Part shown: positions 26,735 to 35,358 of the stretch, piece by piece
Numbering within the stretch: position 1 is the stretch's first letter
Layout of the letters: each line of letters opens with the position of its first letter
Source: Lachnospiraceae bacterium P6B14
Lineage (GTDB): Bacteria; Bacillota; Clostridia; Lachnospirales; Lachnospiraceae
Length of the DNA: 64,000 bases
Assembly (NCBI GenBank): GCA_000687695.1
Contig: JHWZ01000011.1
Span: 1 to 64,000 of the forward strand
Direction of reading: 5' to 3'
Program-made: the position numbers and the translations under genes
The notes under the pieces: model-generated
Database searches by the model: none
Told to the model about the DNA's origin: nothing
What the model saw: the letters and a program-made list of their open reading frames with translations, nothing else

Positions 26735-27685
26735 CTACTCTGTGGAGACCCGCGCGAGTTGTTCTTTCAGCTCACGGATCTGCTCATCTTTCTCCTTGAG
26801 CTGTGCTTCCATTTTTTGGATCTTCGCTTCGTATTTCTTGGCGCGCCCTTCATTGGTGGCCTTGATGATTCCGACTACATCCTCTTCATATGACAATTCT
26901 GCTAACATATTCAACAGTCCCTCCTTGTCAGCCAGCATATCGCAGGCTCTGGCATAAATCTCAATAAACTCAGGATGTTCGATCAAAAAAGGTTCCATTT
27001 CTTTAGTATCCGTGATCGACAGAAAATCTATCCACTGGATCAGTTTTTCAGTAGTATGTGGCTTGTTTTCTCTAAATACATCCAAGCATATATAATCATA
27101 ATACTGAATAAACTCCAAGTCAAGGCCTGTATTTGATTTTTGCTCGAAATGATGGTGAAAATCCTTGAATAACTTAAAGATATCACCACTTTCTTCCATG
27201 AGCACGATCGTGTAGACAGGGTGGATATCTGAGTAATCCACATCCCCCTTCTTTTGGCCTTTTAGGATTGAATACTGTCGCACTACAGCATTCGCAGAGT
27301 AGACTACCGGACGTTCCGGTGGCATTTCGATGCCTCGTCTCTGAACCTCTACGATGGCAATCTCTCCATCTTCGAACTCAACCATGATATCAAACAGGAC
27401 GCCTTTGCTGTACTCACTGATATAGATGCCTTCTACCGGTAATGCTTTGATTATCCGAACATCCTTCCCGAGTATAGCGCCTATGAGTTTCGACAGCCAA
27501 TCTGGGTGAATCTCCGGATTGAAAACACCCTTGAACATTATATCTCTTAACAGATTTGGTGTTCGCTCACCGGCATCGATACTACGGAGCATTTCTTTTG
27601 CTGCCTCCGGAAGCTCGTTCCACTTATTCTTGAGCTCTTGGTCCTCGTTAATCATTTCGATTATTCGTGTTTTTATGTTGATCAT
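26735..27685 (-). CDS. Rpn/PD-(D/E)XK nuclease family transposase-like protein
   Basis: 316 residues. Members of this family (Rpn, 'PD-(D/E)XK nuclease family transposase') are DNA endonucleases that promote recombination and often lie in accessory DNA. The core runs D99 (VLFDIMVEF) to E113-V-Q115 (IAIVEVQRRG), the D-ExQ variant of the fold. FKGVFNPEIHPDWLSKLIGA is the conserved N-terminal part. The last 40 residues are a charged coiled coil (KKYEAKIQKMEAQLKEKDEQ). GAGAGGAGG precedes the ATG. The leader upstream on the same strand is a structured RNA ending in a terminator 27 bases before the start codon, so expression may need read-through. Confidence 0.8.
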   Translation of the reverse strand: MINIKTRIIEMINEDQELKNKWNELPEAAKEMLRSIDAGERTPNLLRDIMFKGVFNPEIHPDWLSKLIGAILGKDVRIIKALPVEGIYISEYSKGVLFDIMVEFEDGEIAIVEVQRRGIEMPPERPVVYSANAVVRQYSILKGQKKGDVDYSDIHPVYTIVLMEESGDIFKLFKDFHHHFEQKSNTGLDLEFIQYYDYICLDVFRENKPHTTEKLIQWIDFLSITDTKEMEPFLIEHPEFIEIYARACDMLADKEGLLNMLAELSYEEDVVGIIKATNEGRAKKYEAKIQKMEAQLKEKDEQIRELKEQLARVSTE

Positions 27686-27711
27686 ATTGAATCCTCCTCT
27701 CTAATTGTACG

Positions 27712-27738
27712 AAAAAAAGGCAAACGATTATCGTTTGC
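27712..27738 (-). terminator. intrinsic terminator in the leader of the Rpn gene
   Basis: Minus-strand hairpin GCAAACGA / TCGTTTGC (27720-27738, loop of three) followed on that strand by seven T (27712-27718). It faces the Rpn gene and ends 27 bases before its start, so it can act as an attenuator or as the end of a separate short RNA. Confidence 0.7.
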
Positions 27739-27916
27739 GAAGATGATCTGTTTTAATATCAAATGGGAAAAACAAGTACATTCGAATCCGAGCACCAAAA
27801 ACAAACGTCTTCACGACTTGAGCTGTGCTATGTACTTGTCTTCGAAATGTGCGGGGCAGAAGCCCGGCAATAGAATAATATAGAGTTGCCCTCCAGCACA
27901 GGGTGGCGAGTCTTTA
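27712..27916 (-). ncRNA. structured leader or small RNA upstream of the Rpn gene
   Basis: About 205 bases from a predicted transcript start near 27916 to the terminator. A ten-pair stem joins ACAAGTACAT (27772-27781 on plus) to ATGTACTTGT (27830-27839), continued inside by an AGCAC/GTGCT stem; upstream are GCCCT/AGGGTGGC, GGCAA/TTGCC and GGGGC/GCCC hairpins. No open reading frame of note fits. It matches no RNA family I can name. The 394 bases between the Rpn and rhuM-like genes hold only this element and two divergent promoters. Confidence 0.45.
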
Positions 27917-27922
27917 GTTTGT

Positions 27923-27951
27923 ACTATAACATATGATGGTTATAAATGCAA
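27923..27951 (-). promoter_or_regulatory. promoter of the structured RNA / Rpn transcript
   Basis: On the minus strand TTGCAT (27946-27951) and TATAGT (27923-27928), spacer 17. It starts the transcript that enters the structured leader. Confidence 0.55.
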
Positions 27952-28029
27952 GAGTTTTTGGTCGTGGAAGAGTTTTTCCATATAAGTTTGAGAAGCTGTT
28001 TTTGGTAAAATCTTGATCGAAAACGATCC

Positions 28030-28058
28030 TTGACATTTACGAACAAATGTTCTATAAT
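28030..28058 (+). promoter_or_regulatory. promoter with embedded LexA (SOS) box
   Basis: Consensus TTGACA at 28030-28035 and TATAAT at 28053-28058, spacer exactly 17. The spacer carries CGAACAAATGTTCT at 28040-28053, which matches the Firmicute LexA/DinR box CGAAC-N4-GTTCG at 9 of 10 fixed bases. LexA bound here would block the polymerase, so the rhuM-like gene and methylase should be DNA-damage inducible. Confidence 0.75.
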
Positions 28059-28079
28059 GTGTTAAGGAGGTTCTGGCTT

Positions 28080-29123
28080 ATGGGTAAGGATGATATTACG
28101 ATTCACTCTTCTGCGGCGGAGTATCTCACATTTATAGCTTCAAACGGGGATGATGAACAAAGCATCGAGATGCGTTATGAAGATGAGAATATATGGCTGA
28201 CACAAAAGATGATTGCCGTATTGTATGGGGTTGATGTAAGAACAGTTAATGATCATATATCGAAAATCTACGATGATGGTGAGCTATCAAAAGAGGCAAC
28301 TATCCGAAAATATCGGATAGTTCGAAAAGAGGGGAATAGAGATGTAGGAAGAAATCTGTTACATTACAATCTCCAAATGATCATAGCTGTGGGATTCAAG
28401 GTGGATAACGAGCGAGCAGTCAGATTCAGAGCCTGGGCGAACCAGATAGTAAAGACGTTTACCATCAAAGGATGGGTAATGGATGAGGAACGATTTCGCA
28501 ATGGCGGTGTTCTGACACAGAAATACTTTGATGAGCAGCTCGAGAAAATCCGGGAGATTCGGTTGTCAGAGCGTATGTTTTATCAGAAGATCACGGATAT
28601 TTACGCGACGTCGCTGGATTACGACAAGGATGCGAAAGAAACTAGAGATTTTTTTGCTAAGGTTCAAAACAAGATGCATTTTGCGGTACATGGTCATACG
28701 GCTGCAGAGGTTATCTATGAGAGGGCGGATGCAGGCAAAGATCATATGGGATTGACTACTTGGAAGGATGCACCGGAGGGGAAGATTATTCCTTCAGATG
28801 TTGTTGTTGCAAAGAATTATTTGGATGAGGATGAGTTATATCAGTTGGAGCGTATCGTATCCGCGTACCTTGATTTGGCTGAGGGGCGTGCAAGGCGCCA
28901 CATACCTATGACTATGCATGATTGGTCGGAGCGGTTGGATATATTTTTACAGGCTGACGATAGGGAACTGTTGCAGGACTCGGGGAAGATTTCTGCAAAG
29001 ATAGCTAAGGATCATGCATTAAGTGAATATGAAAAATATCGCGTGATACAGGATCGAGAGTTCTTATCGGATTATGACAGATATCTACTTGAACTTGATC
29101 AGATGGAGGATAGCCGAGGATAA
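28080..29123 (+). CDS. RhuM family protein
   Basis: 347 residues, cytoplasmic. RhuM ('virulence protein RhuM', named from a Salmonella island) is a DNA-binding-type family of unknown function common in mobile and defence-rich DNA. Family marks are WLTQKMIAVLYGVDVRTVNDHI (an HTH-like segment at about 43-64), LLHYNLQMIIAVGFKV, RAVRFRAWANQIVKTF, and the C-terminal FFAKVQNKMHFAVHGHTAAE. The start at 28080 follows TTAAGGAGG; the in-frame ATG at 28047 lies inside the promoter. A methyltransferase gene follows 17 bases on in the same SOS-type transcript. Confidence 0.8.
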   Translation: MGKDDITIHSSAAEYLTFIASNGDDEQSIEMRYEDENIWLTQKMIAVLYGVDVRTVNDHISKIYDDGELSKEATIRKYRIVRKEGNRDVGRNLLHYNLQMIIAVGFKVDNERAVRFRAWANQIVKTFTIKGWVMDEERFRNGGVLTQKYFDEQLEKIREIRLSERMFYQKITDIYATSLDYDKDAKETRDFFAKVQNKMHFAVHGHTAAEVIYERADAGKDHMGLTTWKDAPEGKIIPSDVVVAKNYLDEDELYQLERIVSAYLDLAEGRARRHIPMTMHDWSERLDIFLQADDRELLQDSGKISAKIAKDHALSEYEKYRVIQDREFLSDYDRYLLELDQMEDSRG

Positions 29124-29140
29124 AGCGGAGAATAACAGAA

Positions 29141-30250
29141 ATGAAAACAGAAAAGCCCGAATACTTATCAGAGCAGATCATCACCTACATCGGTAATAAA
29201 AGAGCTTTACTCGATTTCATCGGGGTGGCGGTTTCAGAGGTGAAGCATGATCTGAAAAAGGACAAGCTTGATATAGTTGATTTCTTTTCGGGGTCGGGGA
29301 TAGTATCGAGGTATATGAAGCAGCATGCGGATAAGCTGTATGTAAATGACCTTGAAAAGTATGCTGAGACGATAAACAAATGTTACCTGACAAACGAAAA
29401 GGAAGTCGATAAAAAAACTCTTGATAAGTATTATAATAGTATCAAAGATAAACTCGATAATGAGCCGCTGAAAAGTGGCTTTATTTCCGAGCTTTACAGT
29501 CCGAAAGATGATCAGAATATAAAGAGGGATGAGAGGGTTTTTTATACTGTAAGAAATGCAAATTATATTGATACCGCAAGGCAGTTAATAGAAGAAATAC
29601 CGGAGCCGTATCGGACTTATCTTTTGGCGCCGCTGATCTATGAGGCGTCGGTACATAATAATACAAGCGGAGTATTTAAAGGGTTTTATAAAAACTCGAA
29701 AACAGGTATCGGTCAGTATGGAGGAAACGGAAGAAATGCACTCCAAAGAATACTCTCTGATATAGAAATAAAAAAGCCGATATTCAGTAATTTTTCATGT
29801 GATGTTTTTATAAGCAGAGAGGATGCAAACGAGCTTGCGAATGAGCTTCCCGAGGTTGATCTCGCGTACATGGATCCGCCATATAACCAGCATCCGTACG
29901 GATCAAATTACTTCATGTTAAACCTGATAGATACATATGAAAAACCGACTGATATCAGTAAGGTTTCCGGTATCCCGAAAGGGTGGAATAAGTCAGATTA
30001 TAACAGTAAAAAAACAGCCAAAGAGTCGATGAAAGAGCTCTGTGAAAATGTAAAAGCAAAATACCTTTTGATCTCCTTTAACGATGAAGGATTCATCTCG
30101 AAGGATGACATGGTAGGCTTGCTATCAGATATCGGAGAGGTAAAGGTGTTTGATAAAGAATACAATACCTTCCGCGGCAGCAGGAACCTAAGTGGCAGAG
30201 ATATCCACGTGAAGGAGTATCTGTATCTGGTCAGGAAAACGGACTTGTGA
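29141..30250 (+). CDS. D12-class N6-adenine DNA methyltransferase, no partner nuclease seen
   Basis: 369 residues. The cofactor motif DFFSGSGIVSRY (about 47-58) and the catalytic D245-PPY (AYMDPPYNQHPYGSNYF) give the alpha-class order of Dam/DpnII-type adenine methylases; YIGNKRALLDFI at the N-terminus is the usual first motif. The target recognition region between them is not assignable by eye. No restriction endonuclease of the usual kind is adjacent; the partners are RhuM and, divergently, the Rpn nuclease. Codon use is visibly more AT-rich than the flanking housekeeping genes, suggesting transfer. Confidence 0.85.
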   Translation: MKTEKPEYLSEQIITYIGNKRALLDFIGVAVSEVKHDLKKDKLDIVDFFSGSGIVSRYMKQHADKLYVNDLEKYAETINKCYLTNEKEVDKKTLDKYYNSIKDKLDNEPLKSGFISELYSPKDDQNIKRDERVFYTVRNANYIDTARQLIEEIPEPYRTYLLAPLIYEASVHNNTSGVFKGFYKNSKTGIGQYGGNGRNALQRILSDIEIKKPIFSNFSCDVFISREDANELANELPEVDLAYMDPPYNQHPYGSNYFMLNLIDTYEKPTDISKVSGIPKGWNKSDYNSKKTAKESMKELCENVKAKYLLISFNDEGFISKDDMVGLLSDIGEVKVFDKEYNTFRGSRNLSGRDIHVKEYLYLVRKTDL

Positions 30251-30264
30251 AAGATAGGCTAGAA

Positions 30265-30293
30265 TTGACATTTCCGGCAAAAAGGCATATAAT
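30265..30293 (+). promoter_or_regulatory. strong promoter of the secreted-protein gene
   Basis: TTGACA at 30265-30270 and TATAAT at 30288-30293, spacer 17. It marks the right edge of the accessory island and rules out the in-frame GTG at 30247 as start of the next gene. Confidence 0.75.
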
Positions 30294-30354
30294 TATGGAG
30301 TGTTTGAAATCAAAAGGAGCGGGCAAGTGCATGCGCTCCGGAATGGAGGAAACT

Positions 30355-31527
30355 ATGAAAAAGACAACTTGTATCATGAAAAAAATCGCGTCGATCACCC
30401 TTGCGGTTGCATTGGTGCTGCCGGCATTCGTTGGCGTGAGCGTATCATCCGCAGCTGAGGCAGACGCGACTACAACACTGCTTAAGGACTATGCGGCAAA
30501 GATCACTTTCCTTGGATCAGATTCAACAAAGACCTACGACGGTCTGCTTAAGAAGGTATCAGCTGATGAGTCGCTTCAGATCTCAGCGGAGAATGTACCG
30601 ACTGATCCGATCGGATACAGGATCGACGACTTTGATCAGGATGGAGCTAATGAGCTTTTGGTACTCGAGCAGGATGCCGATCACTGTGGCAAGCTTGTTA
30701 TGTACGAGGTAGTTGATTCGGCAGTTAAAAAAATGGCCGAGACAGAGCTTGTAGAGTTTGATGCTGATGACTATAGAGAATGCTTCAAGAGCGGACTCGA
30801 CTGGACCATCGGAGACTCTTCATGCTTTGTATATGTTCAGGACGGAAAGAAGTATATCGGAGTGGAAGAGTACTCTTCAGCCAACTATATTGCGGACGGC
30901 TTCGAGTATTCATTCTTACGTATGACATATGACGGAACAAGTTTTAAACAGGATGCGAAGTTCCATTGGGACGGATCGGATATGAATCTCTACGACATAG
31001 TAGTAGGTATTTACAATAGTCTTAATCTTACAACTGATTTGGAAACCGCAGAGAGTGACAGCTTCAGAGTGAGAGACTTCGTTACAAGTAAAGTTGAGTT
31101 TGCAACTTCTTTAATTGTGGATGCAAATGTTGATTATGAGATAACAAGCAAAATGCAGCCGGGTGACTCGATCAAGGGATCTACTATCAGCTTTGCAACG
31201 AAAAACAATATTGCCGCTGAAACAGATAACCTCACCGATATAGGAGATGGTTCTCCGAAAAATCTCACACCAGGAAAAGCATCCGTAAAGAGTGTAAAAT
31301 CAAAGAGCGGTAAGCTTGTTATAAAGCTGAAGCATACAACAAAGGCACAGGGTTATCAGATCGAGTACAACGGAAAGAAAAAGAACGTTGACGCGTGGAA
31401 TGACACATGGCAGATCAAGGCTAAAAAAGGCAAGAAGTACAGTGTCAGAGTAAGAGCCTTCGCTGAGATCGGCGGAAAGAAAGTTTACGGAAAATGGAGT
31501 GCAAAAAAATCCGTAAAAGTAAAATGA
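30355..31527 (+). CDS. secreted protein with C-terminal fibronectin-III-like domain
   Basis: 390 residues. The signal peptide is clear (KKIASITLAVALVLPAFVG, cleavage near SSAAEA). A middle region of about 260 residues contains DQDGANELLVL, reminiscent of calcium-binding FG-GAP or dockerin-like Asp loops. The C-terminal 85 residues (from about 305) form a Lys-rich fibronectin-III-like beta sandwich (KATVKSVKSKSGK-type start, YQIEYNG, YSVRVRAFAEIGGKKVYGKWS), common at the end of exported proteins in this family of bacteria. ATGGAGGAAACT precedes the ATG at 30355. Function unknown. Confidence 0.75.
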   Translation: MKKTTCIMKKIASITLAVALVLPAFVGVSVSSAAEADATTTLLKDYAAKITFLGSDSTKTYDGLLKKVSADESLQISAENVPTDPIGYRIDDFDQDGANELLVLEQDADHCGKLVMYEVVDSAVKKMAETELVEFDADDYRECFKSGLDWTIGDSSCFVYVQDGKKYIGVEEYSSANYIADGFEYSFLRMTYDGTSFKQDAKFHWDGSDMNLYDIVVGIYNSLNLTTDLETAESDSFRVRDFVTSKVEFATSLIVDANVDYEITSKMQPGDSIKGSTISFATKNNIAAETDNLTDIGDGSPKNLTPGKASVKSVKSKSGKLVIKLKHTTKAQGYQIEYNGKKKNVDAWNDTWQIKAKKGKKYSVRVRAFAEIGGKKVYGKWSAKKSVKVK

Positions 31528-31542
31528 TTTGTGAGGTAAAAC

Positions 31543-32343
31543 GTGAAAACAATTAGCGAACTGTGGAATATAGCAGCAGTACGTCATGCAGTGATCAGTA
31601 TAGTTATTATACTGATCACTGTGGTTTTTTGGTTGATATACAGAAGCATCAAAAAATCCTACTTAAAGAAGAAAAACATCGATGAAAGAACCAGAGCGGC
31701 CAGCTCGGTCCGTTCGGTGATCTATGATACTATTAAAGTGTCGATATTCTTTTTGCTGGTGCTCACAATCCTTCAGATAAACGGAGTAAATGTAACATCT
31801 CTTATCGCCGGAGTCGGAGTCGCATCAGCCGTTATCGGTCTCGCGCTTCAGGATTTTTTAAAGGACATCATCATGGGAGTCCATATCATGATGGATGATT
31901 TTTATCAAATCGGAGATGTCGTAAAGTATGAGGACGAAGAAGGGACCATCGAGGCATTCAACCTCCGCACGACGAAGATCAGAAGTATCGGATCAGGTGA
32001 TCTCATCACGATATGTAACAGAAACGTATCTAAGGTTTCAAAAAGCTCACCGGACGTATACATCCACCTGCCACTCCCATATGATCTCAAGATAGGTGAT
32101 GCTAACGCGCTTCTTGAGAAGGTGGTTGAGAGCATCAAAGAATGTGAGGGCATCGCGGCCAGCACGTTCCTCGGGACGAACAACTTTGACGATTCATCCG
32201 TAGATCATCTGATAAAGGTTGTCTGTGAAAAACCGGATATGAAGCTGGGTTGCAGAAGACGCGCACTAGCGGCTATCAGGCAGACTCTTGAGGCTGAGCA
32301 CGTCGACATCCCGTATCAACATGTGGATGTTCATATGAAGTAG
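31543..32343 (+). CDS. mscS: small-conductance mechanosensitive channel (MscS family)
   Basis: 266 residues. Three membrane spans (about 14-34, 65-85, 90-115); the last is the pore helix with small residues (GVGVASAVIGLALQDFLKDIIMG), followed by the beta domain (YQIGDVVKYEDEEGTIEAFNLRTTKIRS) and the cytoplasmic cage. Releases solutes on osmotic downshock. Starts at GTG 31543, with GTGAGG upstream, 15 bases after the secreted-protein gene. Confidence 0.88.
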   Translation: MKTISELWNIAAVRHAVISIVIILITVVFWLIYRSIKKSYLKKKNIDERTRAASSVRSVIYDTIKVSIFFLLVLTILQINGVNVTSLIAGVGVASAVIGLALQDFLKDIIMGVHIMMDDFYQIGDVVKYEDEEGTIEAFNLRTTKIRSIGSGDLITICNRNVSKVSKSSPDVYIHLPLPYDLKIGDANALLEKVVESIKECEGIAASTFLGTNNFDDSSVDHLIKVVCEKPDMKLGCRRRALAAIRQTLEAEHVDIPYQHVDVHMK

Positions 32344-32385
32344 AGACGATTTTTTTGTAAAAATATCAAAATTCTACGATTTTTC

Positions 32386-32415
32386 TTTACAAACCATATT
32401 ATAATATGATATAAT
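32386..32415 (+). promoter_or_regulatory. promoter of the sodium:solute symporter gene
   Basis: TTTACA at 32386-32391 and TATAAT at 32410-32415, spacer 18. The predicted start falls at about 32421, inside the palindrome described separately. Confidence 0.6.
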
Positions 32416-32447
32416 ATATGCGCCTATGGGGAAAAATAGGCGCATAT
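32416..32447 (+). promoter_or_regulatory. 12-bp perfect palindrome at the transcript start
   Basis: ATATGCGCCTAT (32416-32427) and its exact complement ATAGGCGCATAT (32436-32447), loop GGGGAAAA. A smaller TGCGT/ACGCA hairpin follows at about 32450-32463. It can be an operator overlapping the start site or a 5' hairpin that protects the mRNA. Confidence 0.6.
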
Positions 32448-32490
32448 TCTGCGTTTTTACGCAAAAACAAAAAGAAAAGGGGAAGAAGCA

Positions 32491-34002
32491 GTGGTTATCA
32501 AAATCATTTTGCTCGTTGTATTTTTCGCTGTCATGCTTGGCATCGGCTTTTACACGAGAAAGCACGCAACAAATGTAGGAGGATTTGTATTAGGAGGACG
32601 TGCTGTCGGCCCGTGGCTTACGGCATTTGCATATGGAACCTCATATTTCTCGGCTGTGGTATTCGTCGGATATGCAGGTCAGTTTGGATTTAAGTATGGT
32701 ATCGCATCCACGTGGATCGGTATCGGAAATGCGGTTATCGGTTCACTCATCGCATGGGTTGTTCTCGGTCGTAGAACACGTATCATGACCAAACATCTTG
32801 ATTCGATGACGATGCCGGATTTCTTCGGAAAGAGATTTGATTCAAAGGCTCTGCGTGTGGCAGCGTCCATCATCGCCTTTGTATTTTTGATCCCGTATAC
32901 CGCATCGGTATATAACGGACTTTCAAATCTTTTCAATATGGCATTTGATATTCCGTATCAGGTTTGCGTTATCGGAATGGCAGTCCTTACGGGAATATAT
33001 GTAATAGTCGGCGGATACATGGCTACAGCATTAAACGACTTCATCCAGGGTATCATCATGCTGATCGGTATCGTGGTTGTTATCGGAGCGGTTCTCTCAG
33101 GACATGGCGGATTCATCGCTGCCATAAAGGAGCTCGCTGCTGTACCGTCGGATGTTATGCCGGGTGCGTATGCTTCGTTCCTCGGACCGGATCCGCTGGG
33201 ACTTTTCGGAGTCGTGATCCTGACGAGTCTCGGAACATGGGGACTTCCTCAGATGGTCCAGAAGTTCTACGCCATAAAGGATGAGAAAGCAGTACAGACA
33301 GGAACGATCATCTCTACGATCTTCGCTATCGTGGTAGCAGGTGGATGCTACTTCCTCGGAGGATTTTCACAGATCTCCGGAATCGAGCCGGCAGCAGACG
33401 GATCGGTCGCATTCGATATGATCATCCCGACGATGCTCTCAAGCCTTCCGGATATCCTTATCGGTATAGTGATCGTGCTCGTGCTCTCAGCATCGATGTC
33501 GACACTTTCGAGTCTCGTACTTACTTCGAGTTCGACACTTACACTTGACTTTATCAAACCATTGTTTGCTAAAAATATGAGCGAGAAGAAGAGCGTTTTA
33601 TGCATGCGCATATTCCTTGCGTTCTTCATCATCGTATCGGTAGTGATCGCTCTCGATCCGCCGGGATTCATCGCTCAGCTCATGGGTATATCATGGGGAG
33701 CACTCGCGGGAGCATTCCTCGCACCGTTCCTCTATGGCCTGTACATGAAGAGAGTTACCAAGGCAGCTGTTTGGGCAAGTTTCTTTGTCGGCATCGGCAT
33801 CACCGTGTCGAACATGATCTACCCGTACATCGGCTCCCCGATCAACGCAGGCGCCATCGCCATGGTAGCCGGCCTGATCGTAGTTCCGATCGTATCATTC
33901 ATCACGCCAAAACCAAAGAAAGAACTTGTTGATGATGTCTTCGCCTGCCTGGAAGAAGACGTCGTTGTTAAACGCAGAGTAGCCCTTCCAAAGGAAGATT
34001 AG
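32491..34002 (+). CDS. sodium:solute symporter (SSS family)
   Basis: 503 residues, about thirteen membrane spans. FVLGGRAVGPWLTAFAYGTS and the later LVLTSSSTLTLDF are typical of the SSSF (PutP/PanF-like) family that imports amino acids, vitamins or sugars with sodium. GTG start at 32491, after AAAAGGGGAAG. Single-gene transcript with a strong promoter. Substrate cannot be fixed; proline, pantothenate and carbohydrate carriers are all related. A sodium-driven importer fits the sodium-type ATP synthase in this window. Confidence 0.85.
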   Translation: MVIKIILLVVFFAVMLGIGFYTRKHATNVGGFVLGGRAVGPWLTAFAYGTSYFSAVVFVGYAGQFGFKYGIASTWIGIGNAVIGSLIAWVVLGRRTRIMTKHLDSMTMPDFFGKRFDSKALRVAASIIAFVFLIPYTASVYNGLSNLFNMAFDIPYQVCVIGMAVLTGIYVIVGGYMATALNDFIQGIIMLIGIVVVIGAVLSGHGGFIAAIKELAAVPSDVMPGAYASFLGPDPLGLFGVVILTSLGTWGLPQMVQKFYAIKDEKAVQTGTIISTIFAIVVAGGCYFLGGFSQISGIEPAADGSVAFDMIIPTMLSSLPDILIGIVIVLVLSASMSTLSSLVLTSSSTLTLDFIKPLFAKNMSEKKSVLCMRIFLAFFIIVSVVIALDPPGFIAQLMGISWGALAGAFLAPFLYGLYMKRVTKAAVWASFFVGIGITVSNMIYPYIGSPINAGAIAMVAGLIVVPIVSFITPKPKKELVDDVFACLEEDVVVKRRVALPKED

Positions 34003-34053
34003 CGAATCTGTTTGTCATATCTCGGATAGAGTTTCCATGAAAGGAGGATTAAC

Positions 34054-35358
34054 ATGGCAGGACAGCAAGTCAAAAAACGTCACAGCATAGTCTTCACGCT
34101 GCTTAGAATTGGCGTCATACCCATCCTCCTTTTAGGGATCGGACTGACGGTCTACAGCCAGTACTCCGTTCGCGAAGGAATGGATTATGAAATGGAGCGT
34201 GCGCTCTCGGGCATCGCTCACAACCTTCTGTCAACGTACAACTCGCTTGACGGTGGCGAGTTCAACATGAAAGAAGACGTCCTGTACAAGGGCGAGACAG
34301 AAATCTCGGCAGACTATCGTATTCTCGATGATCTGAAAACCGACACCGGAGATGATGTCACGATCTACTACGGTGACAAGAGAAGGATGACGACCATCGT
34401 CGATGATGATGGAAATCGACTTACGAATACCGGTGCACCGGACGGTGTCATCGAGCATGTATACGGTGAAGGTAAGGAGTATTTTTCAACGGACGTAAAC
34501 ATAGCAGGCACACTGTACTATGGATACTATGTTCCCGTAGAAAATGACGAGGGCGACATAGTAGGAATGACATTCGCGGGCAAGCCGAAAGACTCCGTGA
34601 TGCTCTCGACCCACTACATGGTTGTCGGAAATATCATCATCAGTATTTTTGTTATCCTTTTGGCGGCATTTATTTTGTATCTGTCGTCGTCAAAAATGGT
34701 GCTGGCTATCCAGCATATAAAGAGGTTCCTCGGACATCTTGCGGGAGGAGACTTCACGCAGAAGATGAGTGAAGAGGTGCTGAACAGAAAAGACGAGCTC
34801 GCTGATATGGGCGAGTATGCGGTGCATGTGGAGATCGCGCTTGACGATATGATCTCTCGCGATCCGCTGACCAAGCTTCTCAACAGACGTGCTACCATGG
34901 TGCGCGTTCAGAATACCTGGGAAGAAAACAACTTCGCTATAGCGATGGGAGATATCGACTGGTTTAAGGGAGTAAACGACAACTACGGTCACGATATGGG
35001 TGACGAGGTCCTGAAGTTCGTATCCGCCCAGCTGAAGGATGAGCTTGAGAAATCCGGATTCGTTGCACGCTGGGGTGGTGAGGAGTTCCTCATCGGCTTC
35101 GACGGAACGCAGGAGGATCTGGTTGAGCATCTGAAAGCAGTCACAGGTCGTATCCGTGCAAAGGTATTTGATACCGGTGAGAAGACATTCTCCGTGACGA
35201 TGACGATGGGCGTGACCATACGTCAGCCGGGCGAGGAATTCGAGACTGTCATGAACCGCGCGGATACACTTCTGTATAAAGGAAAGACCGGCGGTCGAAA
35301 TCAGATAGTAGTCGATGGTGAGGAACAAAACATTCCGGATGGGTTGGTTACCGGATGA
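34054..35358 (+). CDS. diguanylate cyclase with extracellular Cache-type sensor
   Basis: 434 residues. One span (about 12-32), an outside domain of about 150 residues of the single-Cache type (DDVTIYYGDKRRMTTIVDDDG, YYGYYVPVENDEGDIVGMTFAG), a second span (about 192-212), a HAMP-like linker and a GGDEF domain (about 275-425) with GGEEF at about 341-345. It should make cyclic-di-GMP. The inhibitory I-site RxxD just before the active loop is EKSG here, so product feedback by that route is absent. AGGAGG precedes the ATG. It overlaps the glycosyltransferase gene by four bases. Confidence 0.87.
   Translation: MAGQQVKKRHSIVFTLLRIGVIPILLLGIGLTVYSQYSVREGMDYEMERALSGIAHNLLSTYNSLDGGEFNMKEDVLYKGETEISADYRILDDLKTDTGDDVTIYYGDKRRMTTIVDDDGNRLTNTGAPDGVIEHVYGEGKEYFSTDVNIAGTLYYGYYVPVENDEGDIVGMTFAGKPKDSVMLSTHYMVVGNIIISIFVILLAAFILYLSSSKMVLAIQHIKRFLGHLAGGDFTQKMSEEVLNRKDELADMGEYAVHVEIALDDMISRDPLTKLLNRRATMVRVQNTWEENNFAIAMGDIDWFKGVNDNYGHDMGDEVLKFVSAQLKDELEKSGFVARWGGEEFLIGFDGTQEDLVEHLKAVTGRIRAKVFDTGEKTFSVTMTMGVTIRQPGEEFETVMNRADTLLYKGKTGGRNQIVVDGEEQNIPDGLVTG

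Noticed and set aside
27772-27800. TTCGAATCC followed by GCACCA, like the T-arm and end of a tRNA
   Set aside because: No matching acceptor strand (GGTGCTC) or D and anticodon arms lie upstream at the right distance; the bases pair instead within the Rpn leader stems.
29141-30250. Complete type II restriction-modification system
   Set aside because: Only the methylase is recognisable; neighbours are RhuM and an Rpn nuclease, not a typical restriction enzyme.
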